A model generated the notes under the pieces. It was not told the DNA's origin, searched no databases, and saw only the letters and a program-made list of their open reading frames with translations. Positions 46,384 through 57,358 of a DNA stretch of 64,000 nt are shown here, piece after piece. The stretch is from Pelodera strongyloides (taxonomy: Eukaryota; Nematoda; Chromadorea; Rhabditida; Rhabditidae), in the NCBI GenBank assembly GCA_036852015.1, contig JAANDG010000686.1, forward strand, positions 1 to 64,000. The letters are read 5' to 3'. Position numbers and translations under genes: made by a program. Position 1 is the first letter of the stretch; each line of letters starts with the position of its first letter.

Positions 46384-47074
46384 TGGAGTTCGACTCCCGG
46401 AAAGAGCTCTTCTTTAAAGGGAATATGTAGGCTCTTTTTGAAGTTAAGCTGTGTTAATAGAATGCGTGTTCCCCATTAAAGAAATAACAAAAAAAGTTGT
46501 CAAACGTTTCCCAGTTAAAAGAAAATGATTTTCAAAGTTCACCTTTTCCATTGTAAACGCGTTTACTGAAACCCTGGCTTACACGCCAGTGTCAATGGAG
46601 CAAATTTCAACTTTGCATGCGGATATCGGCAAATAGCAAGATTCAATATGCAGGGAATGCAAATTCGAATTTACATATTCTATTTAATGCATGTCTGGTA
46701 TGGAAACGCCAGTTTCGTGTTTTTTTTGCGCATCTTGACTGCATACATATTCCCTTTAATGCGCTATAATTGCGTTTACTATTTAATTATGCTCACTATA
46801 AGTGCGGATCGAAATGGGGCCGTTGTTTAGGAAGTAAGCCGCAATCTAATTGAGTATGCATCAAATAAAATAGTTCACGGTTTATATCGAATGGGTGAGC
46901 CAATCTGGGTTCACCTTTTTTTTATGGACCAGCACATTTGGTGACCTGTTCGTGACTATCTGGTGACCAAATTTCACTGAACTGGTCACGAACTAGTCAT
47001 GAACCGGCCACCAGATGGGTTTTTCGGCAAAAACCATTCGGTGACAGGCCACTGACGGTTCTTCTGTGGTACCT

Positions 47075-47249
47075 TTATTTTATGAAAAGTGAGGCGTAAA
47101 CCATTCCGCCCATCACCGTGAAACAGCCGAGAATTGCGATGAAAATGAAGAGAAGGAGCGGGATGACGGCACCTGAGGTTCCAGAAAATTAGATGGCCCA
47201 CTCCCTCTCTCTCCCTCTCTCTCTCCCTCTCTCTCTCTCTCTCTCCCTC

Positions 47250-47286
<37 letters not shown>

Positions 47287-48177
47287 TTTTCTCTCTATCT
47301 CCTCTCTCTTCTCTCTTTCTCCTTCTCGCTCTCCTTTCTCTAATTCTCGCAGTCACTTCTGTGTATCAGTGTATCTCTTATTCTTCTATTTTGTTTCTTT
47401 CACCGTGTCGCTCTGCCTCTCTCTCCTTCTATCTCTCATCTCACTCACACACTGGCTACCTCTCTCTCTTCACTTTTTTCTTTTTTTTCCTTTTCTCTCT
47501 CTATCACTCTCCCTCTTCACTTTTTCTTTTTTTCCCTTTCTTTTCTCTCTCTAGCACTCTCTCGCTCTCTCTCGATTCAAACCCTTACAGTCAAGTTTAC
47601 TGGAGAATATTTTGAGTTTATCGCTGACGGACTTATCCTTGTCCTTATCTTTATCATCCCTCCCAGGCGACGGTTCTGCCTCTAATGGAACTACAGCTTC
47701 GACATCAGTCGCCGTGTGTTCCGAAATGCGCGCACTCTGGAAACGAATATCATCATTTAGGACATTTAGCAGCCCGACTCTCTGGCACACATCGAGTGAG
47801 CTGCGATGTCTTTGCGCAACTAGAGTGCGCCGCGACACCATCGCACACTTGGATTGCGTCGAGATGTACTAGCGTGTTTTGGGCATAAGTCAAACATGAG
47901 CATTCTTCTGCTTTAACATAAAGAAAACTCAAATCTTTATTGCAAGAGAGGGTTCACTGTGCTTCCCATCGTTATTAGTGGTTCACATACCGCGTGACAT
48001 ATCCCTTTAACTAAACTCTACAGAAACTCAAACCTGTCCCACAAGCGTTGGTCCTCCGGGCTTGCCGGGGGTTAGCAACGGTTGTGGTGCCCGGCCGGGA
48101 GGAGGCGGAGCTGGGGGCGGACCCGGGGGAGCCTCCCCCTCCGCGTCTGGACCAAGAGCTTCATACTCACTGCCCAT
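47075..48177 (-). CDS. Tail-anchored membrane protein, three exons, unknown family
   Basis: Minus-strand exons 48177-48034, 47868-47589 and 47172-47075 join in perfect phase (0, then 1) into 173 residues. The ATG at 48177 lies 16 bp after 'gaattctttcag', a strong acceptor with no obvious upstream exon, as expected for spliced-leader trans-splicing. The N-terminus is Pro/Gly-rich ('APPGPPPAPPPPGRAPQP'), the middle exon has 'DDKDKDKDK' and ends 'KIFSSKL'. The last exon is one membrane span ('AVIPLLLFIFIAILGCF') ending 13-14 residues later, so the bulk should face the cytosol. AATAAA overlaps the stop codon. The acceptor of exon 2 (ACGCTAG) is the weakest join. Function unknown. Confidence 0.68.
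47193..47580. repeat. (CT)n microsatellite in an intron
   Basis: CT-rich tract between exons 2 and 3 of the tail-anchored protein gene; frames of L/S-rich protein here are artefacts. Confidence 0.93.
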
Positions 48178-48699
48178 GTGCAAGCTTCAGAAGCTGAAAG
48201 AATTCAAAGTTAGTTTGTATGGTGCCAATTGTTCTATCATTGTGGATCAACAACCTAGTAATCAAAGAACCCTTAGTTAGTGAATATGCTGCTCGCTGCC
48301 AATCAACGAGGGAACTCGTGAGGTACGCCGCGAGATGATGCGGAGGATATCAGATCAAAAAATGTACTACCGGCACTCACCAGTAAGTATGCAGAACGGA
48401 CTCACCAAAAGACAATCCCGACGTCAAGAACTATGATTTTGAAATTAAAATATTTCATTGCGTTTGCTGCTAATTTGCATAATCGCTCGATGAGTTCGTA
48501 AAGGCTGGAAAGCTTTTTGACAATTCACAGCAATTTAGTACGCTATACCATAGTGAACGTGTAGATTCTTTATTATACTGTAGAGCCAATGATATACTGT
48601 AAAACACAAAGTTAAGGTAATTAAGGTAATTTAATGTTTAGCTTTACAGCCTTTTTAGTCAAAAGGCTGTAAAGCTTTTTGTCGACGGGCTTTTGATTG

Positions 48700-48765
48700 G
48701 GTTTTCTAGCTATCGCGTGCGCGCGTTCCATACGACCCATGATATAAGAAGTTCACAGCACATAA

Positions 48766-48808
<43 letters not shown>

Positions 48809-49250
48809 AAGAAAGAGAGAGAGGATGGAGCACATAAATAGCACGCTAGAGATTGCGTAAAACTGAGAGAATCCGAGACGCATAACAAGAGGAGAGACCG
48901 TGGAAGAGGTTAGAAAAAAGTAAATGAAGCCGAGAGAGTGAGATGCGCAGAGATGGTGATAATGAGCGAGATTGTGAGGAATCGAGGAGAGTAGTGATAG
49001 AAAGGGTAGAAAAAAAGGAGCGCGATATAAAAAGATTCACCGAGCGATCCCCATATTGCGTAGGAAAACCAAGCAACGGAGAATAGGTTTCTTATAGTCG
49101 AAATGAGGGAGACATAATATGTGTTCATGTAGTCAAGGAACTGTGCTTAGGCTTAGGGCTAACGACAATTAGGCTTAGGCTTAGGGCATACAACAATTAG
49201 GCTTCAGCTTAGGCCTTAGGGTCCAGTCCGTGCTTCCAAGTTTTTTTTTT
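48700..49250. repeat. GA tract and short TTAGG-C/G telomere-like words
   Basis: GA microsatellite at 48768-48825; then 49146-49225 holds repeated 'ttaggcttagggc' and 'caattaggctt' words, a degenerate telomere-like stretch. Confidence 0.7.
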
Positions 49251-49257
49251 GGTACAT

Positions 49258-49515
49258 TTAGACAGAGTTCAATAGTAATTTCAATAGCTCTACTGCCAAA
49301 ACTTTCACTTGCCCGCCGATCTCACGCCACTTACACGCGAAATGCCTGAGGCTGAATGGCGTGAGTACGGCGTGCAAGCGGCGTGGTTTGGGCAGGCAAC
49401 GTGTACGCCAGAACCCGAAGGTGTGCCACGTCGCTTGCACGTCAATGTTCACGTCGTAAAATTCTTTGTGCAAGTATTCACTTCGACAAAGATCCATGCT
49501 CCAAAATTTTATTGA
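49258..49515. other. Open frames on both strands, not assigned
   Basis: Both strands are open for 68-79 codons in the same stretch. The minus frame begins 'MDLCRSEYLHKEF' and the plus frame reads 'MPADLTPLTREMPEAEW'. The sequence contains repeated 'gtgcaagcggcgtgg'-like words in both directions, which can keep both strands open by chance. No splice sites or family support. Confidence 0.25.
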
Positions 49516-49751
49516 ACGGTGGAAAGGTGGAAAGCGAGCAACAAATACAGTAGCCAGTTTAACGGGAATCGGGAAAACTTATCGAAACAAAAATTAAAGT
49601 AGAAACGAAATCTCGGAACCCATAAATTACCACAATTTTTTTTTTTTGAAAAAATTGGTTTATTGGAAAAAGATTGAAAACGGATTGGATTAAAGCTGGG
49701 ACTGTGCTTACTTATGCAGCTACATCACCCTACATGTGCTTAGGGAGAAAG

Positions 49752-49812
49752 TTCTAAGCCTAAGCCTAAGCCTAAGCCTAAGCCTAAGCCTAAGCCTAAG
49801 CCTAAGCCTAAA
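49752..49812. repeat. Interstitial telomere array (TTAGGC)n, minus orientation
   Basis: Nine to ten perfect CCTAAG (TTAGGC on the minus strand) units. TTAGGC is the known nematode telomere unit. Confidence 0.97.
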
Positions 49813-50022
49813 GCATGAACAAGCCTAAACTTACTGACAAGGGAATGAAGGGAGGGTAATGTTAGCGGTTACGGTCGTACTTCATCATTCCCTTGTGAGA
49901 ACAACGTGCTATAAGTTATTCGGAAACAAGATCTACATGAATATAGAATATACCGCGTGTTAGTCTGAACCCGAACGTTACAACGGCATTATAATATGGT
50001 GAGCTAACATTTTCCTAAATAA

Positions 50023-50253
50023 TCAAAAATTACCGTACCTAACAAACACTAATACTACCAGTAATAAAACGCTTTGCATGGTAACTAAGCCTGAATTACA
50101 GTAATCTTTCTTGCAACATAATATATTCGTATTCCAGGAGTAGGTAGGCGTGTTCCCAATGCTTGCTGTAATGCCGGGTTCCTAAAATATCGATTGAAAT
50201 TCGGTAATATCGATTGAAATGCCTGATTCTATTCCAAGAACCAAGCACGGATG

Positions 50254-50284
<31 letters not shown>

Positions 50285-51183
50285 CTGTCTCTCTCTCTCT
50301 ATGTTGCGGTGTTGCGCGTGTTTGTGAAGGATACGCTCTACAGGTTGACAAAATTTGAGCGTTAAATTTTTTTACTTTACCGTGCATTTCACATCATTGT
50401 TGAACTGATTCCCAGTTTTCTCGCATCCACAATCCCAGAACTGCGTTTGTGTATATTTGTTGCGGTTGGTATCATTTATGTTGTAGGAGGCTTGGACACA
50501 AAAATCACACCCATCACAGGAGATCTTCTTGGCCGACCCCTAAAGAAACTTGCATATCTCCTGTATATTAATAATAAAGATTTATTGATTATATTCAAAG
50601 TACATAATCAATGCATATGGTGCAAGGCGGTATGACTCGTGATGTAAGCCAATGCTTCCCGCTTGTGCTTAGTTTCGTGTTTCGCCAAGACCTAACATAT
50701 AGTTGCTTAATTTTTCGTTACTTTGCTCGCACAGTGTCGCCTTTGTGTATTTTCACAACTCTATGATATTTTTTCACTTTCGCGCCCGCGACAACCTAGC
50801 AAAATGTGTATTTCTTTATTTGTTCACTTTGTATGTCTTTGTGTATTTTATCGACAAACTGTGCGTGTACATTTTTGTGTGCGTAATAAATATTATATTA
50901 TATATTATTATATTAAACAATGGCTTACGCCTAGTGGCGTTCAACCGCTTTAAAGCAGTATTGCAGTTTGTTATACCGCTTTAGCATATATTTATTATTT
51001 GTTCATAATTCAGAATAAGTGTTGTTCATAATTCAGAATAAAAGAAAAGTAGCACATAACATAAAAACAACCTACCGGTAGGTCCTTCTGGTCCAGCGTA
51101 GCATTTGCCGCATAGCATTGTATTGATCTTGAGCAGTGTATTATAGCGAATATAAACAGTACATGCAAGAATGAGATATTCAT
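50023..51183 (-). CDS. Ly6/uPAR-like (three-finger) secreted protein, paralogue 1
   Basis: Exons 51183-51076, 50539-50381 and 50181-50023 join at phase-0 junctions into 141 residues (acceptors CTTTAG and ATTTTAG; donors GTAGGT and GTAAAG). Residues 1-20 are a signal peptide ('FLHVLFIFAIIH'). The mature part starts near 'IQCYA' and has ten cysteines in the order C, CX2CX2C ('CDGCDFC', 44-50), 'WDCGC' (71-75), C88, CC and the closing 'CCKKDYCN' (111-118), the signature end of the three-finger LU domain. The C-terminus is a hydrophobic tail ('VLLLVVLVFV') fitting a GPI-anchor signal. Intron 1 holds a LINE tail and a MITE. Ligand unknown. Confidence 0.85.
50800..50905 (+). mobile_element. LINE 3' end fragment in intron of LU paralogue 1
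   Basis: 'tatcgacaaactgtgcgtgt' through 'gcgtaataaatattatatta' matches the 3' end of the LINE at 31365-31470 read on its strand, including the TA-rich tail. Confidence 0.85.
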
Positions 51184-51244
51184 ATTTAGAAATTTATAGT
51201 AATGTAATGGAAAGATGTAGATTACGGAACCTGTAATGATTTTT

Positions 51245-51355
51245 AGTTAAAACGGTATAACAGCCCCTTTTCGGAAAGTACTCATTTTCATATAATGCAC
51301 TGGAAGGCAGTTATCAAAAATCCGTTTCAAAAATCGGCTGCTATACCGCTTTAAT
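51245..51355. mobile_element. Short MITE, AAAGCGGTAT family
   Basis: 'taaaacggtataacagcccc' on the left pairs with 'ggctgctataccgctttaat' on the right. Similar ends occur at 50949-50985 and 51718-51878 ('agtggcataacatgctg'). Confidence 0.65.
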
Positions 51356-52536
51356 GGTAGTGGATGCGTAGATTGGTCAAGGTACAGTATGAGGCGATCG
51401 CTTAGTCGGCTTAGTAGAGTGATATACATTTTATATATAAAACAAGTCGAAGAGCCTCCACATCAACGGTTGTCAAACAACCCGTAAAATTCAATGTCAT
51501 GGTGTGACTAATATGTATACCACGCATGTCAATGTGCTAGATAAAGCGTACACGATAAAGAATACAAAGCTACAGACTGGGTGCTTCATGTGCCTAAAAT
51601 GAACCCTAATGTCAAAAATAAATAAATCGAAAATTTGTCTGATAAGAATGCGTTTCCCTTTCCTATGCTTGCTACGTGAACAAGTGGTGCTTATAATTAG
51701 AATTAAAACTTTAGATTTGAAGTGGCATAACATGCTGTTTGGAAGCCGTTGTATTCCCATCATGCCAATACAGTGTGGTACTGTGCGATTTTTTACTCTG
51801 ATATATTCATTTGCGTGCAACATACGGGAATGCAGTTGTCCAGCATCGTTACAAATCCAGTTGTTATGTCGCTTTATAAACGTGAACTGAGCCCAAACGT
51901 CAAAGAAAATCAAAAGTTACTTGATAAGAATGCCTTTCCCTTTCCTTAGTAAGGATAAGAAATGCCTGTAGAAAAAAAAACACATTTTTGGTTTTAATGT
52001 CTGGCATTTTGGCGGTTGTCTAACGTAAAACACTAAAATTAAATACGTTGAGCATCAAGCTGGATTGCCTCACCTCATACTTGGGTAATTAAACCAATAA
52101 GAGTTGACAATTCATTACGTTCTTCCTGTTGTTTCTGTTATGAGATTGTCAAAATTCATTCAAGTTCTACCTATTCAAAGCTTTTACCTTCTATGTTATA
52201 GATCGTAGTACAATAAGACTAAATAAATTTTCCAACCAAATGTTGAGTAATTAGTCTTGAGTTTAGCTTTTGTCCACTTATGTATTAGTAGCATAAGCAT
52301 ACTACACTAGTCTTTTGTTACTATTATTTAAATTTTAATAGATAAAAATAGAGAACATAGAGAAGAGTCCTCACGTCTCTGTCAGTTTATTGTTTATGTG
52401 CTGGCCGTAAGCCTAGTCTAGTCTAGACTATGAGCTTATTAGTCATTGTCATTCTTTTTTATAAAGCAAACATACATCTTTTCATGACTTTCTTTCTGAA
52501 TGCTTGAAGAATGCTTGAATTTATGAGTGATTCTTT

Positions 52537-52765
52537 TTAACAACCTCTTTGAGTATAGCTATTAAACTCGTCCGAACGACTTGTAGTTTTGTAACTGATC
52601 TTGCTGCTTGTATTCATGATGAAGCTATCGATAGAGAAGTGAACGTGTGTGTATGCGTGTGTGTGCGTGTGTGTGTGCGTATGTGCGTGTGTTTATGTGT
52701 GTTTGTGTGTGTTTGTGTGTGTGTGTGTGTGTGTGCGTGTGTGTGTGTGTGCGCGCGTGTGTGTG
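52537..52765 (+). repeat. Dispersed repeat with (GT)n tail, copy 1
   Basis: 'gtatagctattaaactcgtc' through 'gctgcttgtattcat' is repeated at 56761-56826. Both copies run into GT microsatellites. Confidence 0.8.
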
Positions 52766-53152
52766 ATCACGCCTCAGGTTGCCTCAGCTCGCCAACTGAA
52801 TACATTTTTATTCACAACGACGGTACTAAAATAGAAAAATACCCAATAAAGGCAACATGGAAAAAATGAATAAAGCTTGAAAAAAACTTATATAGAACTA
52901 TATAATACTGAAAATGAATTATGATTTCATTATGAGAAAGAAAGAAAGGAGTAGCGAACGTCTAAAGAACTGTGAAATGCTCAAGCGCAAATAAAAGTTT
53001 TCAAATGGTTCTATGGGAACACCATAGTTTCATTCAGAGACTCTGGTCCTGGTCCGAGTAAAAAGTAATCATAACTTGAAAACATAAGCACAAATTGCAA
53101 TAAAAAGGATAAAAAGAAAATTCGAAAGAAATTCCATACTTCTTAAAAATTC

Positions 53153-53323
53153 TTAAAGCGAAATGCCAGCTCCTTTGGAAAATTTGCATATGATAAGCAA
53201 ATCCTATGTATCCTATGCTAATTTTGCGCGATAGCCGTGGAGGATCGCGCAAAATTAGCATAGGATACATAGGATTTGCTTATCATATGCAAATTTTCCA
53301 AAGGAGCTGGCATTTCGCTTTAA
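53153..53323. mobile_element. Near-perfect palindromic MITE, AGCGAAATGCCAG family (copy 2)
   Basis: Starts 'ttaaagcgaaatgccagctc' and ends 'gagctggcatttcgctttaa'. Almost identical to 42277-42447. Confidence 0.93.
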
Positions 53324-53527
53324 AACACGTCTACAAGTTACAAGGGGGGTACCTTGTAGCAAAACCGATGTTTAGTAAATCCCGTCGTTTTAAAATTTAG
53401 AAATTTATTTAGAAAATCCTATTGTTATATACAAAAATTGTATTTTTGAAAAATACAAATAAATTTTTAATTTATCGATTGTTTAACCTAACACCCACAA
53501 ATCGTTGTGAAACAATTTATTATCATC

Positions 53528-55766
53528 TTACCAAACGATTCCCAAACCACGATTAAAAATGGTAAATCCTAACACTGTCAACAGAAAAAAGCTCGGTACC
53601 GTAGCTGGCAGGCTCCCCGAAATTGTATTACAGTAATCCCTATCACAACAATATATAGTCTTGTCAAACGAGATTTGCGGTGTGCTGCGGCTGCTTACAG
53701 TAATTCCGACACCCTGAAAAAAATATTGATTTAAATCACTGAATTATCGATTGATTGAAAAATTGCATCAGCATAGGACATGCTAATTTTAACTGATAGT
53801 TGATATGCTAATTTTCATTTCAATTAGCGTTTTCAAATGCTCCATGCCACTTCTCGCTAAAAATCCAATAAAGTATGGATTTCGTTATACTGATTTCAGT
53901 CGTCGTATCACTATCACTACTATTTGGAGGTGGTGATGCAAAAGTGTGTTTTTCTGTGACATTTTTTTTTATTTTTTTTATGTACCAGATTTATTAATGA
54001 TTTTACCGAGACACCATGCAGTTATTTTTAGTTACTTTTATTCTACATAACACTACTTAAGACTTCTTTTAGGGGCCCAAACAGCAAGCATCCTGGGCAG
54101 ACGAAGCTGAATTGGTTGGCGCGGTGAGTAGGCGAAAATTTCGCATTTTTTTTTCAAAATTATGTAAATTATGTCGGGTACCAGGCCAAGTGGCGATCAA
54201 AAACCTGTGGCGCCCAGTGGAGTACCTGCCACGCCTCCTTCAAAAGCCGCGCATCAATGGCGAACACCCAGCGCACATCGGAATTGAACCATAGCGTACG
54301 CTCTTTTTGTGCGCCGCGATGACGCGAAGATACATAAGTGAAATTAGAATATTGTCTTTTCAGTGTGTCTCGACTCGCGACTGTCCCAGTGGTGAAGAGT
54401 GCAAACAATGTGACTGGTGGAACTATCCAATGTGCGTTGGACAGAATGTGATATGCGTCAAGAATTACCATAAGAACCAAGGCAATAAACCTTAAATTCA
54501 GAAGAGTTGGTTTAATTTTCAAAAGGAAATTTGGATACAGTGAACATAAAGAAATACATTTTATATGCAAATTTCGATGCCCTTCTCGAGGAACATATAA
54601 GTTGCATTTGCGTATAATCGATGGTATTGTAGTTGACTTTCTTTCTTTTTTCAAAAACACGCAACGTTCAAAGTTTAAAGTTTAAAGCGAAATACCGGCC
54701 GGTTTTTGAAACGCATCTCAAGCACTTGCTTTCCTATGCATTTATGCAACTTGGGGTCTAATTGGGGTCTAGTTTTTATTCAAATTTTTGATCATTTGCA
54801 TATGTTGCATAAGAAAGCAGGTGTACACAATGCGTTTCAAAAACCGGTCGGTATTTCGCTTTAAACCATCCTACCGTGCAGTTGACGTCCTTGTTGAATT
54901 CGTTGCCAGCTTTTGTACATCCGCAATCCCACACCGTTGCTTGTATATAATTCACGTGATAGCTGTCATTTATGTTTAGCGAAGCTTGCACACAAAAATC
55001 ACAACCATCACAAGAGACTTTTTTGGCGGATTCCTTAAGAAAAACATCAAAACGAAGTTTATACATTTAAAGAGAAATACCGGCCGGTTTTTGAAACACA
55101 TCGCGTACACGACATTCTTATGCAGCTTATGCAAATGAAATTAGAATAAAAAATCGAGCAAAATTCGAGCAAACTAGCATAAATACGTAAGAATGCTGAT
55201 GTACTCTATGCGTTTCAAAAACAGGCCAGTATTTCGCTTTAAAAATGATAATGATATGTAGGTCCAGGTCTACAGCAAATTTTTGGATTACTGTAGAAAG
55301 AAGCGCGTTTACAATAGCAAGAGACCATAGATGTTCCCTGATGTAAACGAATCCGCTTAGATAGTGATTAGTCTTATAGTTAGGCGAATGGCATGGTGTC
55401 ACGAGTTCTGAAGCTCCAAAAATTTTCAAGCGCGCTCAATGCTTCCAGACCAAATCTTGAATAATGGCCGGCGGCTTGAGAATGTGAAGCAGTTGTAGAC
55501 TCAATGCTAATGAGTTGTAGGTTGTAGACTGAATACTAATGAGAGTGATGTTGTCCACAAAGCTTAGGCTTAGGCTTAGGCTTAGGCTTAGGCTTAGGCT
55601 TAGGGGCTTGTCCACGTAACCCCTTACAAGTCAAATATAAACGCACCGGTAGTTCTTCTTGGTCCAACGGTCCCTTAGCACCGTAACATTGAATTGAAAT
55701 TGCGTAGTGAATTAGCGCGAATATAAGGGAGAAATATAAAAATAAATATTGCATCGTTTCGTGCAC
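53528..55766 (-). CDS. Ly6/uPAR-like (three-finger) secreted protein, paralogue 2
   Basis: Exons 55766-55647, 55033-54875 and 53713-53528 join at phase 0 into 154 residues (142-150 if the second ATG at 55754 is used). Signal peptide 'LFLYFSLIFALIHYAIS', mature start 'IQCYGAKG', then 'CDGCDFC', 'WDCGC' and the closing 'CCDRDYCN': the same ten-cysteine order and the same two splice positions as its neighbours. The C-terminal 'SFFLLTVLGFTIF' suits a GPI-anchor signal. AATAAA follows about 10 bp after the stop. A TTAGGC array and a MITE lie in intron 1. A second MITE starts only about 10 bp inside intron 2, and a whole opposite-strand gene lies further inside that intron. Confidence 0.85.
53875..54495 (+). 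CDS. Small secreted six-cysteine peptide, nested in intron 2 of LU paralogue 2
   Basis: Plus-strand exons 53875-53943, 54073-54123 and 54364-54495 join in phase 0 into 83 residues (donors GTGTGT and GTGAGT; acceptors CTTTTAG and TTTTCAG). Exon 1 is a signal peptide ('MDFVILISVVVSLSLLFGGG'). Exon 2 adds an acidic linker. Exon 3 holds six cysteines ('CVSTRDCPSGEECKQC' then 'MCVGQNVIC') and a basic tail. AATAAA overlaps the last codons. The whole gene lies between the second and third exons of the LU gene on the other strand. The cysteine pattern does not match a family I can name with confidence; a secreted effector or inhibitor-like peptide is possible. Confidence 0.65.
54682..54864. mobile_element. 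MITE, AGCGAAATACCGG family (beside LU donor)
   Basis: Ends 'ttaaagcgaaataccggccg' and 'ccggtcggtatttcgctttaa'; its right end is about 6-10 bp from the 5' splice site of LU paralogue 2 intron 2. Confidence 0.9.
55067..55242. mobile_element. MITE, AGCGAAATACCGG family
   Basis: Ends 'ttaaagagaaataccggccg' and 'caggccagtatttcgctttaa'. Confidence 0.9.
55564..55606. repeat. Interstitial telomere array (TTAGGC)n, plus orientation
   Basis: Six perfect TTAGGC units and a seventh variant, in intron 1 of LU paralogue 2. Opposite orientation to the 49.75-kb array. Confidence 0.97.
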
Positions 55767-55984
55767 TTGTACTGTAATAAAAGTTGCCTTGTAAATAGCA
55801 TCGTAGCAAAGAGAGAGAACACAGAAAATAGAAACAACAGGTTAGAATAAGGCAAATGTCGACCAAAATGACCCATAAGTTACGTCGCAACACAGCGCCG
55901 TATACCGCGAGCGACCACAATGATGCTAATGGATAACGCCGACCGAACAAACATAAAAAACAAAATAGTTTTCCGCGGGCATAG

Positions 55985-56151
55985 CTAAAAGCGAAATACC
56001 GGTCGGTTTTTGAAACACATCCAGTACACAAGCATTCTTATGCAGTGTATGCAAATAAAAAATCGGGCTAAATTCGAGCAACTCAGCATGAATACGTACG
56101 GATTCAGTAGTCCACGATACGTTTCAAAAACCGGCCGGTATTTTGCTTTAA
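55985..56151. mobile_element. MITE, AGCGAAATACCGG family
   Basis: Ends 'agcgaaataccggtcggttt' and 'ccggccggtattttgctttaa'. Confidence 0.88.
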
Positions 56152-56155
56152 ACTT

Positions 56156-56291
56156 AGTGCAACCAATAAAAGTACGACAATGCACCATAGCGCTGTACGG
56201 AAGCGGGTACAAAATGTATAACTGTGGGGACGAAAAGAGTGGTACTCCCTTAAAAAATTGTCCTTACTGGGATGCTACGACATTTATATAA
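56156..56291 (+). other. Possible terminal exon of a cysteine-containing protein
   Basis: Open plus frame behind a weak acceptor (AAACTTAG) with 'QCTIALYGSGYKMYNCGD' and 'LKNCPYWDATTFI', ending in TAA. Three cysteines recall the secreted peptides nearby, but no upstream exon was found. Confidence 0.25.
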
Positions 56292-56488
56292 CGGAAGAAA
56301 TTGAACTTTTGAACTTTCAAAAACCAATAAAATCACTGTCAAATAAATCGTAAAAGTTGATATCAGTATGAATAAGCGGCGAGGTATTATTCGCATTTCA
56401 AAAATCTCTGTCAGAAACGTCTGTCGGCTGATAAGCTTACACTTCCTTGCTTTGAAATGTTTATTTGCAACATAAACAAACAAAATTG

Positions 56489-56674
56489 TTAAAGCGAAAT
56501 ACCGACCGGTTTTTGAAACGCATCGTGGACACCAGTATTCTTATGCAGCTTATGCAAATGAACACAAAGTAGAATAAAAAAATTGAGCTAATAAGTTCGA
56601 GAAACTTTGCATAAATAAGGAAGAATTCATTTGACCACGATGCGTTTCAAAAACGGGCCGTTAGTTTGCTTTAA
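56489..56674. mobile_element. MITE, AGCGAAATACCGG family
   Basis: Ends 'ttaaagcgaaataccgaccg' and 'cgggccgttagtttgctttaa'. Confidence 0.87.
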
Positions 56675-56750
56675 GAAAACTTCAGCTGATGTGCGAAGTA
56701 TGGTAAGTGATGTGTCGTATACATGTGCGTGAGTAAGTGCGTGTGCGTAA

Positions 56751-56876
56751 GTACCTCTTTCAGTATAGCTATTAAACTCGTCAATGACTTGTAGTTTTGT
56801 AACAGATATTGCTGCTTGTATTCATATCAATACAGAAGTGAAAGAGTGCGTGGGTGTGTGTGTGTTTGTGTGTGTA

Positions 56877-56945
<69 letters not shown>
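56751..56945 (+). repeat. Dispersed repeat with (GT)n/(TA)n tail, copy 2
   Basis: Matches 52537-52625, then (GT)n and (TA)n tracts. Confidence 0.8.
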
Positions 56946-56947
<2 letters not shown>

Positions 56948-57358
56948 GGTGGTTGTGTGTATGCGCGTGTGTTTGTCTGTGTATGCTCTTCCATGTTACT
57001 TATCTGTATGTGTAGTTGTGTGTAGTATTTGTCTGTAGTACGTTTGTAGAGTTCGTTTATGTCTGTGTGTCTCTGTTTATCGGTGGTTTAACGGGCTCAT
57101 AGAACATTTGACCGCAGCACTGTAAGTTTATGCTCAAATAGCCGTTAACCTGTCTACATGTTAACGTGAGCATAAGTCTGACGTGTGATCTGTGTGTGAG
57201 CAAGATTCTACGTCCCTACGTATGCTCACACGTATGTGTATGTATATGTGTATGTGGATGTGTATGCATGTCTGCATATGTGTATCTGTGTGTACGGTCC
57301 AAACTCAGAATGATTTTTATCTTTTTGGAACTTTATTCAACCAACAATCGCAACCAGT

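Noticed and set aside
49752..49812. True chromosome end
   Set aside because: Only about 60 bp, with genes and repeats continuing on both sides; it is interstitial.
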